From Tigriopus japonicus (Eukaryota; Arthropoda; Copepoda; Harpacticoida; Harpacticidae), in contig CM021315.1 in assembly GCA_010645155.1 (NCBI GenBank), positions 9,593,036 to 9,657,035 of the forward strand: a stretch of DNA of 64,000 nt, written 5' to 3'. Below the pieces are notes generated by a model, which saw only the letters and a list, made by a program, of their open reading frames with translations, did no database searches and was not told the DNA's origin. The position numbers and the translations under genes were made by a program. Shown here piece after piece: positions 1 through 12,400 of the stretch (position 1 is the stretch's first letter; each line of letters opens with the position of its first letter).

Positions 1-192
1 CTGGCCTGAAATACGACTTAAATATCCGTTCTTATTTCCCGAGAAGAGTTGAAGACATAAAATGAACATCCTAAGACCCCTTTTTTGAACTTATTCTAAG
101 AAGCAGTTCTTCTTTTGCAGAATTGTTTTCGTCATCAAATCTATTGGTTTAGTCATAGACCATAGACTATGACAGTGGCCTATGGTTAAATT

Positions 193-390
193 CAGTGGGT
201 AGACAGCTATTTGGAGTTAAGGCCCACTAAATTTGATTTCGTGTTATCAGGGGCCCGCCAAGCAAAATCTGGTGGGCCACAAAGAAGCCATCACAGAGCT
301 TTGGGCCCAAGTACAGTGCGGTACTAAGGATGGCACAAGGGCCCGCCATTTTAGACTTTCCCATAGCTCCTTGGTCCGCCCAAAATCACC
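193..390. mobile_element. Degraded relative of the hAT-type MITE
   Basis: This stretch shares blocks with the better preserved MITE at 612-848: aaggcccac followed by taaatttgatt and cgtgtt, then a run of ggggcccgcc-type words, then gactttc, ccatagctcct and tggtccgcc. Its left end (cagtgggtagac at 193) only weakly resembles the intact end, and no clear right end or target duplication is visible. I read it as an older or partial copy of the same family. The limits are approximate. Confidence 0.5.
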
Positions 391-535
391 GACCTCAAGA
401 ATGGCCTCATGGATATCTAGAACTTGCTGGACCTCTTTCAAAGACCATCATCAACTAGATATACAACATCAAAAAGGAAGATGCTCATTTTTTCTCTTTT
501 AACATTTCTTTAGAAAACATACGCGGATTATTGAA

Positions 536-1169
536 CCAATCCAAGTGAGAAGGGAAGAAACCCTAATAAGCCTTTCATTGAACAAAATTTTAGCATTGTC
601 ATAATCTAAGCCAGGGGTTGGCAACCATTTTTGGGTCAAGGCCCACGAAATTTGATTCGTGTTGTCTGGGGCCCACCAAACAGACATTGGTAGGTTCAGG
701 GGCCCACAAATTAGCGGTCCAAGAGCTTTGGGCCCACGAGTACAGTACTATGGATGGCTCTCAGGGTCACTATTTTGGACTTTCTCCATAGCTCCTGGGC
801 CCACCAACGACCATCCTTGGGCCGTGGCCCACCGGTTGCCGACCCCCGATCTAAGCATTATCTCACATTGCTATAGCATTATGTTGGAACTCTAAGAACG
901 ATAATAAGTAGCGACAGGAACTTTAGACGCATAAACTTATTCGTTTGTTTTTTCATCTATTCGGGCAATTTTATTCCAATCCAAGTGAGAAGGGAAGAAA
1001 CCCTAATAAGTCTTTTATTGAGGTAAAATTTTGGCATTGTCATAATCTAAGCATTAGCTCACATTCCTATAGCATTATGTTGGAACTTTAAAAACGATAA
1101 TAAGTAGCGACAGGAACTTTAGACGCATAAACTTATTCGTCTTTTTTCATCTATTCGGGCAATTTTATT
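536..1169. repeat. Tandem direct duplication; first copy carries a MITE
   Basis: Copy 1 is 536-975 and copy 2 is 976-1169. Both start ccaatccaagtgagaaggg and end cgggcaattttatt. After removing the 237-bp MITE and one 8-bp target copy, copy 1 is 195 bp against 194 bp for copy 2, with scattered substitutions. The duplication therefore pre-dates the MITE insertion, or the MITE was lost cleanly from copy 2. No coding capacity is seen. Confidence 0.85.
612..848. mobile_element. hAT-type MITE (non-autonomous DNA transposon)
   Basis: The element has terminal inverted repeats: caggggttggcaacc at 612-626 and ggttgccgacccccg at 834-848 (13 of 15 positions pair). It is flanked by a perfect 8-bp target duplication, atctaagc, at 604-611 and 849-856. 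An 8-bp duplication and ends of the CAGGGGT type are hallmarks of the hAT superfamily. The interior is rich in gggcccac words and has no transposase reading frame, so it must have been mobilised in trans. The empty version of the target site survives at 1045-1052. Confidence 0.85.
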
Positions 1170-1911
1170 CGTCTTTCTTGTTTAATCGGCCAAAAACTTG
1201 GATTTTTGCTGCATTTCAAGTTCTTTAAGCGTTGTTCTCAATTTTCCAAGAAATTAATAACTTCGAAGAAAGTTCAATGCCAAAGCTTATGGCAAATTAA
1301 CAATTTGATTGTCAGTTGCGGTTTTGCACCAACAAAATACAATCCACACTTACAAATCAACTTGTACTCGTAGTATTGCCCAACAGACACAGAAAGAAAA
1401 GATTACTATTGGGTTGAATAAGATTTCTGGCCATGAGAACAATTAATGTATCTGTAAATCTGACCTCAGATCTACGGAAAACGCACCTTAAGAAGAGGCA
1501 TTTTTGAACTCTTGGTTTTTATTTGACACATGTACTACCAAAAATACCTTGCCCATTAATTACTTCCATTTATAAATTTTCTAGATTTCACCGTTTTTGC
1601 ACAAGCAGACGCAGACAGATTTCTCCCCGGTTTCGTCTATTTTGTGGGAGCAGTTTTAAAAGTCTTTTTTTTCGTTTGCACAGGGACTTAATTTGGCTTC
1701 TTTCTTATAAAACTATTTCATTCGCCCTTTTGGGAAATTGATTGATGCATACTTGATACGCATTTTTTTTTGTTTTTCGTCTTATGCGAACTTTTAGTCG
1801 TCTTTTTCCGTTTAATCGGTCAATTTTATTCGTCTTTTTTCGTCTAATCAGGCAATTAAATTCGTCTTTTTTCGTTTATTTTGACAAGTTTATTCGTCTA
1901 AACTTCCTGTC
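1109..1911. mobile_element. Putative DNA-transposon remnant with 26-bp inverted ends
   Basis: The 26 bases at 1109-1134 (starting gacaggaactttagacg) are repeated in inverted orientation at 1886-1911 with two mismatches. Both ends lie next to taataag-like flanks, but the exact target duplication cannot be fixed. Inside the ends are copies of a ttcgtctttttt motif in direct orientation. No transposase is recognisable. A further copy of the left end lies at 913-938 because of the tandem duplication. The family is not identified. Confidence 0.45.
1794..1900. repeat. Subterminal tandem repeat, about 32-bp unit
   Basis: About three units share the core attcgtcttttttcgt followed by taatc-g-caatt, with substitutions between units. 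A related single unit lies at 1160-1190 near the other end of the putative transposon. Such subterminal repeats often bind transposase in DNA elements; that role is inference here. Confidence 0.55.
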
Positions 1912-4900
1912 CCTAATAATAAGGCTGGGAAAAGGTTACAAGTTCCTCACACAAAACATACTGTATGACATGAAACTATCTTGGCCAGGCGTGTGAAATC
2001 CATCAATTCTTGTTGAATTAGATGGTTTTAAAATTTCCCAACAAAAGGGGCAGAAATTCCACAATTATCTCATGTGCAACTTTCGACGGAACAATTCTGT
2101 ACTTCCAATATTGACAGTATAGTAGTTGTTCAAATAAAAAAGACGAAACTGTATTTGCTTAACTTTGCTCACAAAATGAAAAGTACCTATATTTAGGAAG
2201 CGCCTTTCGTTAGCTTCATTCAGAGAGGGAATAGCGACTTCCAGTATTAACATATGGTATTTGTAGCCGCTTAACTAATTGATAGTAGTTTCATTGTTTC
2301 TGGATTACTATCTTCAGATTAGTTTTAGTTACAGGATCAAGATTGAAATTCATTCACAATATTATAAGTGTTTCAATGAAGATTCCAATCCATCCATGGT
2401 GAAGAATATTATACCATTTTTCTACGCTTGCTTGGTGGTTTTACATTCGATATGAATCAAAGGTGTTCAATACTACTGTATTAATAAGTTACAAGCGTTT
2501 CCCTTTCTTTGAAAATAACTTGCTGTAATTTAATGCATTACTTTAACTTCAATTTAAACGGAACTTTCGAAAGCTCCCAAGAAGTCGAGATTTTTGGCTG
2601 AGCGAACTATCCCGGGGGATTTGGTAAAAAGAATTAGGAATCAAACAAGAGACGCCATTTCTTTCATAATATAAGCGTTCCACTCGCAATTTCTTGCGCA
2701 ACGTTCCACCGATCGAACTCTTCCTCAAGGCTCCTCTCCAAGTATCAAAGATAGAACGGAAAGAAATTGCTCGCAGAAGGATGAACGTGTTAATAATTTA
2801 CCTTTTTGGCTTGGTGCGGTCAAGGCTTTTCGCGTTCTGGGTGCAAAGTAAGTGCTGGATCGGCTTTTTTCGTACTCCTCCGACATTCGAGTGGATCCCG
2901 CCAAAGTCAGTCCACCAAAGGGTGGATGATGGAGAGCCGAGAAGAGGATCAGGACAAGAAATACGGTTTCTGGCGGTGCCATCTTGAAATCTCGGGGACC
3001 ATATGTGTGTCGGGGATTGTGGGTGCCAAGTTTCACACGGGCCTAGGAAGTCAGACGACACAGTTGCTATTGACAGAATTCACAATTTCCCTGCCTTTTT
3101 TCCTCTCTTTCCGTCGAGTTAATGGAATGTGAGCTCGACAAGTTCACTGCCATACTCTGAATGAACTCGCATTTTTTTCACACAAATGACAACAAGCCGA
3201 CTCGTTTTCGATCCATTAGCTCATCCTCTTCATTTTCCCATTAGCTCAATGGGTTTGAATCACAAAACCAACCACCAACCAACCAAACACCTCACACCTT
3301 GAAGAACGAGGTTGATTATTCAACGTTTACCCCGCAAACCAAAGCAAATGTTGATTTGACTTTGAGCCAAGGGTGCTCGAACCACCCGTTGAGAAATCCA
3401 GAAATCACAGGGATGGTTTAGAGTGGAGTCAGGTTTTCCATGTTGTGTCAAGTCTCTCGGTAATGCTTCAAAGTGAGTGCTATGATTTAGATTCCATTAG
3501 AAATGTAAATGACACGTTGGGTGAAGAGGGTGGAAACAGCCAACGAACACTTGTTCAAGCACCAACAACACAGGACTTTGTGAGAGATCTGTTTTCTTCG
3601 CCCGCTCAAGATCGACTGAAACACGTTAAAATGTATCGGAAGAGCCAGAGAGTCAGAACCAAAAGATTGTTCTTCCAATTCAATGGGAAGCCAATTCTAG
3701 ATGATCAATATCAGTCATATATCACGGAATCCAATTCTGGAAGATCTCAAGATCTGAGCTATCCACACTCAGAAAAACACAGGGATATTCACTCCCACTA
3801 GGAATGGTGAGTAGTTCACGGAGAGAACTATCCCGATACGAGTGATTGAATTCTTTTGGCCAAGCCCGAATCCAACTGCCTTTGGACGATCTGCTAAAGA
3901 AGAAGAGGAGGAGGCGAAGTGGTGTACTTGACAGACGATTGAAGCCATCACGAGTGTTTAAATGGTACCCACCGAGATTCACAGAGGGATCAGTTCTCCC
4001 CATTGGCGGCAAGTACGTAGAAACAAACCGAGTTAGGGAGATAGAGAGAATACTATTATGAACTGGACTCACTTGACTCCCGAGTCATTTTTCAAAGGGA
4101 CGTCCACTCGTAAACGGTGTACGTACATGTACAAATGTACACTCGTATACATGGTGAATGAGAACAACGTCAAATACACATGGGGCACTTGGAGCTGCTC
4201 TCAACCCCTTTTGGCTTTAAACGGATCCCGGGAAAGACAAAAATCATTGACTCAATTTAGTTCCATCTGATCTGTTGTTTCCCATCTGATGGGAGTCATT
4301 GTGTCTAGTTGCTCCAATTGTTGACGAGCTCGAGATGAGTGGAGAACTCTACTACTGGTTGAAGCAATCAGATAGTGGCTCCAAAGGCTACGACAAAAAT
4401 TAACAACTCTAGCAAAGGCTAAATATCAGCAATTTCTTTGCCGCAATACGGTAACAAAAATGTAAAAGTATCATGCTGTGCTCGATAACCACGATTTCAG
4501 AAAGGGATTGAATTCAAAGATTAAAAATAATTCTTGTATTTCAATTCAGAAGGTATCACGTTTCGCAATTTAGATACCTTGGAACAAGATAGGCAAAGAA
4601 CATAACATTGAATGAATTTAGTGATTTTCATGCCGAGACACACGTTTCCAGGATTAGAGTAATTCATCGATGCTGGCAGATTACTTCGCTCTTACATAGT
4701 CCTAAACATGGCGAAGCTTTGGCTCGTGGGACTCAGAACGAATGAGGCAACGAATTGTTGTTTAATTTATTGGCCTCTACACTCTTTTTGTTTTTCGGGC
4801 ACAAGGATGCTTTAGAAAAAAGACAAAAAGATCTTCCCAACATGGGCTTTAAAGCGTTACTAGTCCTGTATAATTGATTATGCTGACGTGGCTATTGATG

Positions 4901-7900
4901 TTGTCAAGTTTTCATTTCCTTCGCCATCTTCCTTGGAAATAAACAAAGATAGTATTTCTAAGCTCAGGAACATGAATGGTGTCTTCAGACCAAGTAGCTT
5001 CTCCCATCCTCCTGCAATATAAATATAACAACAAAATTGCTTGTGCCTATGAAAATGTTGGCATTTGGAATGAGCGCTCGGGGAACCATTTCGGCCCCTC
5101 TCAGCCCAACCAAGCAAACCATTCAAAAAGGGCAATCATAAGGAAGAGGAACAATTCCAGGTCTGAACTCAATGACTGAAACAATTTCCAACCAAGGCCG
5201 ACCATTCTTTTGGCAGCCACTGAGTCGTTGTATTGCAGTACAATTTCGTGGTTTCACCTTGGACCGAGTTGAGCTGAACCGTGCGTGGACTCTGGAGAGG
5301 GCCAAATTTGGAGCAAATTTTACAACCTTACCATTGCGGGGAGTTCAGGCCAAAAACACGGTCATTGCCATTCTTTTCATTTTGTCGAGTACGTCTACAT
5401 TCTTTGAGTTAAGGCCACAAGGCCTTGTGTTCTAACAGATATGATGGAGGGACGGAGAAGGTATCACGGGTTGAGTGAAAAGTTGCAAGATAGATGCAGT
5501 CCTGTAATTCAATAAAAGCGTGGATTGCGTTGTGTTTGAAGTGGATTCGAGGTTTGTTAGATTCGTGTACATTACGTAAAATGATGTTCGTATGACGGGT
5601 GAATTTAATGGCAATTTTTTGATCAGATTAAAGGGCCCACCATGGTGCCTCCTGAGTATGTCCACGTTTGAAAGTCAGGCTTGACGACTGAGTGGATGAA
5701 TGCAGGGGAATATTTTTGCGCTCCTGGTATGATTGGATATCGTTTTCAAATAAAATTGGCCTCTAGGGGCAAATCGGTCTGACTGTCAGGAAGGCAGAGA
5801 GCGAATGTGACTATTGGATGGGCTCTCATTTTAGTGATGACTCGGAGTGCAATTTAATCGAATGTCAAATAATTTCGGCGGAACTTTTGTTTCTGGAAAT
5901 TGAATGGATCATGACACTTTGAGTCGATTTAGAGAGAACTCAAAACTGACAAAACTTGCATTAAAATGAGTGTTAATTCATTGAAAAATTGAAATAACTA
6001 CCAAAGCATGAGAATTTCCAATACTCGTCAAAAACTTATGAAACCTCATAAATCAAACTCCATGCTCCATGTAAAACATAGTAAGCATAAATGAAAAACA
6101 TAGTGAACGCATTATATATAGATATTAACACATTAAGTCACTACAATTTTATAGAAGTGATTTACTCAATCGATTAACCAACCAAAGCCGTCAACCCCTA
6201 ATCCACGATTGGTCGAGGAATTGGAACAGTGGGAAGTGGCAACCAACCTAGGCGCCTCTCATTCCCACCACTTTTGGAGTTATGGGCTTTGATCTTTGAG
6301 TTTCGAATCCCATCTCGTCCATCTTTATTGGGCACGACGATCCCCAACACATTGGATTGTCGTTGCTTACTCTGAATGTCGATTTGGTCTTGTAGCAATT
6401 CATTGGCACCATGTGCCTCTTATTTGCCACAAAATGGACTAAAAATTGTCGGGCAATAGCTTTAAAACGATAGCAACATCAATCTCCCAAAATCCATTTC
6501 CCCAAGCTCTGCAGGAACACCCTCTAAAACATAAGGAAGCGAATTGGCCGTTCCATTTTCCGCCCCCAACTCCCCGAAATGAACTGTACTTCTCGGGATT
6601 ATCACAATTGCCTTGGGTAGCCACTTCCACCCTCGTTGTTATCCTCTGCATCATCCCTCAAGCTCTCAGCTCGATCTGATGTGGTGGCCCAATGAAAGTT
6701 ACCACTATTGCTACTAGCTCACTCACCCTCATTGTTTGCCAGGGATGTCATGTGAAAGTGTGGTTGTCTGTTCGGGTAAAGTCCCTGATTTCTCTCGCTC
6801 CTCTTTGCGAGTGACAGATGAGAGTACTTTATTTGGCGCAGAATTCCCACTCCAAGAGAACGTCCCATACTCTTGCTACATTAAGCACCCAATCAAGCCT
6901 TCATTTCACCAAGGTATTATTGAGCCTTTCGTAGGGGCACACTTTGGAACTCTCTTCAAAAATCGCTCTATTTTGGGAACTTGTTTCTGTATCATTAACA
7001 AACCAACTGAAGGTGACAGCGTACCGTTACGTACAGGATAAAGACAGATGAATGGTCGGGATTGATGACATTGTCCCTCCAAGAACGTGGTTCATTCCTC
7101 CCTCCTCTTCCATCCCAAAATTTGGCACCCCCCAAAACATTGCTCGCTCATTTTTCCACGAGACTTGGCCTCTTTCATCCACCCTCTAATGTATATGAAG
7201 TTCCTCTCTCATGTCTGTGTCACGTGCCAATGCTCCAGCACACAGTAAATGGTCAGGATGGGCCAGACTCCTTGCACAGATTTAGAAGATTCACATTCTT
7301 TTCAGCGCAGAGATAACGCTTCGTTCTCAGACAAGGTCCGTGCTCTCAATCTGCAAGTGCAGTTGTCTTGAAAATCCCTCCCTGTCTGAAGATCCAAACG
7401 CCCTAGGGCACCTAAATCTGTTTGCCGGAGACGTTTAATTATCTGGACAGTTGGATTTTTGGGAAGTTGTTGGACCCACTCCATTGTCACTAGAATACCC
7501 TGAGGGTGGACGAGGGTGGCGTGTTCGTTCACTTGTCAGTTATGGTATGTCATTGTCCCCTTGTTTGACCCCTTTTGAGAGGATTTGGAACTCCGGGAGA
7601 TTGTTGACCCAAAAGCGATGGTTGTTCCGGGGTAATTTGGATAAATGGGTCTGAGGGTGAGGATTGGATTTGTTTGTGAAGCCAAATTGCCCTATCGATT
7701 CAAGATCGGACCCCAGAATCTCTCCTCCCCCTCTTACTTTGTTCAATGAACAAGAATGGCGACGTGCAAATTATTGTTCCCAGACCAGAAAAGAGCTAAC
7801 CTTCAGTGGATGAAGCTCGAAATAAATTATTGTGAAGATGGATTTTATCGACCCAATTGCTATGGACCATTTGTTTCACTTTCAGCTACTACTACTGTAT

Positions 7901-8209
7901 GTTCTTTGCACTTCGTGCTCGAGCTTTGAGGTACGATTTTTCCTTCAGGTGACACTTGCACAGAAGCGATCAAGTGAAAGAGTGAAAGGTTCCATTTTTC
8001 AAACTTCACACTCTTCTCATCCAAGAATAGCTCAACATTTAAAAACCAACATGAATGCGTCATGGCAGAGTCTCTAAGAAATTTCATTGGCCTGCCAATG
8101 CCTATCTGCTAATTTCAGTTGAGGTCTTGAAATTCAGCGCACACGTGAAATGTTCCGTCCCGAGGTCCTGAGGGCAAAAGTGCTCTGTTTACTCGGCGAA
8201 CATCGGCCA
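1912..8209. other. Intergenic stretch, no gene recognised
   Basis: Open frames here are short (up to 142 codons at 3373-3801), occur on both strands and resemble no protein family I know. A GTAC-rich patch lies at 4120-4155. I see no RNA gene, transposase or conserved domain. Distal regulatory elements or 5' untranslated exons of the downstream gene could be present but cannot be shown from sequence. Confidence 0.5.
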
Positions 8210-8345
8210 CGAAAGAAGGGAACGAACGAACGAACGAAGGAATGAACGCAAAGGGGAACGGGGAAAAAGAGAGAGCACGAAAGCCAGGAAAAGAGAGGCA
8301 GAAAGATCCATCCCTGGAGGAGTGAAGCCTGAAGGAAAAGCTGGC
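8210..8345. promoter_or_regulatory. Purine-rich tract upstream of the sidestep-like gene
   Basis: A strongly G+A-biased stretch contains an (aacg)n run at 8221-8238 and a gagagagca core near 8269. It lies about 1 kb before the first coding exon. Purine-rich GAGA-type tracts are common near arthropod promoters, but no TATA box or initiator could be assigned, so a promoter role is a guess. Confidence 0.2.
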
Positions 8346-9263
8346 GACCGGTTTCTCCGTGTTCTAGGTTCTCCTCGTCACTATCTCAGAAGAATCGTCC
8401 GTAGTGTTCTCAGTTTGAGCCCGATCTCGACGTGACATGCACGAGTTTGGAGGCTTGATCCATTGAGTGATATTCCATCTATTTTGGTCACTGTTGTCCC
8501 ATAGGGAGACTTGGAATTTGTTTGGTCCCACTCTTCGGTGATCTTGTTCCACGAACAAGTGGTGACCTAATTGAATTGTTTGCTCGCAAAACCCCTCGTT
8601 GGTGCGAAAGGGGTTGGGAGATTCTCATGTCATGTCCGAAACCCATTAGTGAAGGAGTGGAGTTATTAATATCCTCCGACTTGACTTGTTCACGACGACC
8701 GACCAAGGTTGCTGTTGTTGTTATTGTTGGAGGTGCTCCCTGGACCGAGAGCCACGTGCCAAACGTACAAAGCACCAAGATCCAGCTTGATTGACTTGCA
8801 GGTGTCTTTTTGACTCATCCATCTCTTCCAGGAATTATTCGTGTCATTGAGCTTGGTAAACACCAATGACACCTACCTATCTACCTACCTCCATTGAAGA
8901 AGAAGCTGTTGTTGGTGCTTCTCTTTTCATTTTGGTGTGTTCCAGAGTGTTTTTCGTTGAACCAGATCAGTGACGAGTTGCCCTATGGCCTGAATTGAGT
9001 GATCCGTGTCGAAATTACAACGATTCCTTTCGGTTTCTCTCAAGAAGGAGGAAAAAGTGCGAAGGCCACACTCCATTTGAGTCTTGAGGTCAACAGTGGA
9101 TTGTGAGGAGAGTCCGTGTGATCTCTTTGGTAAAGCAAGCTGCGGAAGACCAAATTCTCAGATCTCAACCAACCCCTTGACCTGACTGACCATGAAGGGA
9201 AGGCGAAAGCAATTTCCTAAATTGAAGGCATTCTCATTGAAGAAGTGAACTCACGGGGGGACA

Positions 9264-9299
9264 ATGGCCTCCAATCTCATGAGCTCGGATGGTGTGTGA
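9264..9299 (+). other. Short upstream ORF before the main start
   Basis: An ATG at 9264 opens an 11-codon frame that ends in TGA at 9297-9299. It overlaps the in-frame upstream ATG at 9289 of the main protein. If this region is in the mature 5' leader it could reduce translation. Whether it is transcribed is unknown. Confidence 0.3.
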
Positions 9300-9321
9300 T
9301 ATTTTCCTCCATCGAGCCAAA

Positions 9322-9472
9322 ATGATGATGAGGCTGGTGGTACTTTTGCTCTTCGAATGGCTTCTGGCCTTAACTCCCTGCGGTCCAAGTGGGGCCGGGG
9401 CCAGTGCTGAGGCCGGACCCAGGGGCTTCACCGAAGACCCATTCCTCACCGACGAAATATTTCGAGAAAAAG
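9322..9472 (+). CDS. Exon 1: signal peptide
   Basis: It encodes residues 1-50, starting MMMRLVVLLLFEWLLALTP, a charged start and hydrophobic core typical of a signal peptide, then a small-residue cleavage region (GAGASAEAG). The donor is aaaag|gtaagaac and the exon ends in phase 1. A 15.6-kb intron follows, a common layout in which the secretion signal sits alone far from the first Ig domain. 5' untranslated sequence probably continues upstream of 9322. Confidence 0.8.
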
Positions 9473-12400
9473 GTAAGAACAAGAACTGACTCGCCACTGA
9501 CCTTGAGAACATGGCGCGGATTTGCTTGGCTCCAAATAGAAAACAAGGGGCCCTTTTTTGGAAAACTCTTGTTAGGCTTAACGGAGGGAATTAATTACGC
9601 TTAATGGCCACCTTCCATAAAAAGCAATTGGTGTACTACCACTCCTACTACCTGCACCACCACTCACTCGTGGCCCTGACAAAGGCCACCTCACTGAAGC
9701 AGCCTCTCCTTCTCTCCTTTTTCAGCTCTTTGTTGTTTTGAGGTACGAGGTCTTATCTTTATTGCATAATTTGGACAAACATATTTATGACCTGGTGCAA
9801 AAATTAGCCGCATTCGAGCAATACGCAACGGCCTTAACGTCCTCTTGGGTGTTTTATTCAATCCAAGTTGAAGGCCTTTCCTGGAAATATTTTCTAGGAA
9901 TAATCCAACAGGCCTCACTAACTCCCATGGCATTCGGCCTTTTTTCTTGTTTTTGATGGCCAAGGTTGTCAATCTGTTAGTGAGCGGAGTACATTGCCAT
10001 TGTCTAAGGTGGGCGTTTGACAAGCCCATAATTTAAGCGGCCATCACTCAGGAATCTCGGCCAAACCGTAATGTTTGAAAGTTTTTGAATACCCTGGGTG
10101 TCATTGATCCAGAAAAGAAATCCATAGAACACTATTTAGAAGGCCGGAGGACGAAGGAAACACGTGGAACGCTAAGCCTTGTTTGATCTCGGTCTTCTTT
10201 GAAGTTCTCAAATAAACGGAACCGGGGTTATCTTGGCAAATGTGCCTTATCGGATGAGGCCATTACGTTGATGGAATCGACGACTACTACGACTACTACT
10301 ACTTTTGTTTTTCTTAAATCCTGACCTAGTTCCCTGAAAAGTCGGTTCGGAAGTCAAATAATATCGGAAGACTTTGTTTTCGGTTCAACTCAAACGGTCT
10401 CGAAAGTGGACCGGCACTTGTGGTACATGGCACAGTGGACCGCCTTATCCCTTTAAAAAAAGAGTTTGGGAAAATGCGATGGCTAATATACCGAATAACT
10501 CTCTTCGTCGTTTTCGTACCCAATCTCCTTGGCTTTCCTTGATTTTTTTCCACTCAGGCGTGAATACAGTTTGGACCCAGCCTTTTGAAAGTCTTCTGAC
10601 TTTCCTACTTTCATGTTTTCCAGCTGGACTCTTGCCGGTCCCAATGTTCCAACTTTGCTCGTGTAAGCGATCATGATTACAATACACCATGGCATTTAAG
10701 TCTGGGAACCCAAATTAAAACTTCAATAACTTTTTATAAAGGGCGTGTATTTGGCTCAATTTTTCGTTATGACCTCTTCCAATATTCGTCTTCATCTTTT
10801 GTTTTTAAGGTATGGTTATATAATTCTCCAGTTGGAAATGATTCAGCTTCAAAGTTGCCAAGTCTTGCTCTAAGAAATGTCAGGAAATTCGCCAAATTCA
10901 GAGGGTCACCAATGTTTAAAACAAAATGAAGGGGTCAAAATGAAGACAAATTTGAACAGAAAATCGCAATTTTGCCTCCTGAATATGCCTAGTGGTCAAC
11001 CAGCAAATAAGATTGGCCAAAATAATGGTCCATTTTTGTGTTCCAAATTTGGCCTGCCAGCAGGGCGTGCATTTTGATTTTTTTTGACCAGGCTTTTTTC
11101 CATCCCATTTGACTAGGGAAGGATATCTTGTAAAAACGTAGAAATAACATTTGTCGGATAGTCTCTTGGGCATCCCCATGTAAAATTTCAGCAGGATTGA
11201 TGAATTTTAAGAGGAGTTACGGGGGAGTAACTGGGTTCCCAGACTTAAATGCCATGGTGTATGTGCAACGAGATAAGTACGAAGGGTGGTCCTGATTTCT
11301 GTCAGAAATATCCATGCCCCTAAACGTGTCAGCTCGACTTCAAATTGTCTTCAATAAATGTCATCCAGCCTTCGGGGGTTGACATTTAGTTCCAATGTTT
11401 TCTTTCAAGGAACTCGTCAGGTGCTTCCATGAAGATTTTTGGCGAAGTGTCAAGTCGAAAATGCTCAGGGCACGACTAAGAAGGAGAAGAGCGTCAACTG
11501 AGTGCACCCAGAAACATATTCACGAAGGCCATCGGAGGAGTTCTCTCATGAGTTATTCATGTCCCTAGAATTCCATTTTCTTCCCAGGCACATTGTCGTT
11601 GTTCCCTGATAAAATCAGTTCAGATCTTGTCCCCTTATCTCGCCTAAATCACTGGCTTGCCTGAGCCTTTGGCCATCAATATATGATTATGCTTAACCTA
11701 GATCAGTGAACAATCCCGTTGTTACAAACAAACGTGCGGCCTAACCCAGGGGAAGCAATTGTTTATGGTCAAAAAAGGCCAGAGAGGAACCTTCATTGTG
11801 TTGACTTTCAATCTAGCTTTGTTGTCTTTTCCAAAACTCTTGAATTACAAAAACTGGACATGAAATTGAGAACACTGCTTTTCACCTTGACGTTTTCTTA
11901 TCCAAATCCATCGTCAGGGGGCAGTTCAGTGGCCGAGGATCTAGAAAACCGTGTTCCAAGGTATTTGAGCGCAATTATAAACATCCTGTTGTTGTCCATT
12001 TCAGTGGGAAACGAGCTAGCTCGAGTACCTGGTGGACTTTGTCGTGACAAGAAGCACGGAAATCATGGAGTGGGAGGCTAGCAATGAGAATTATGATTTC
12101 CAGCAGAAACGAACCATTTGCGTTCTTCTACAAATGAGAGCTGGCTTGCATTGAGAAGAACACGTATTTCAAATTTCAGTCCAATCGAATGCCGGAGTAA
12201 AAAAATATGCCTTCTCAAACTTATGTACTGAAGAGAGCATAGAATGAATGAACTCGCCCTTTTGTGCTAAAACGATTACCACAAAAGGGCTAGTTCATTC
12301 ATTCTCGGTAGGATTTGCATTGAACTTTGAGTGAGCACAAGTTTTTTCTCTGACGTTCGATTGTGCTGAAAATTGAAATACGTATTCTTGTCAACATTTG

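Noticed and set aside
3373..3801. 142-codon open frame on the + strand
   Set aside because: It has no recognisable domain or codon pattern, no supporting splice context, and shadow frames on the other strand.
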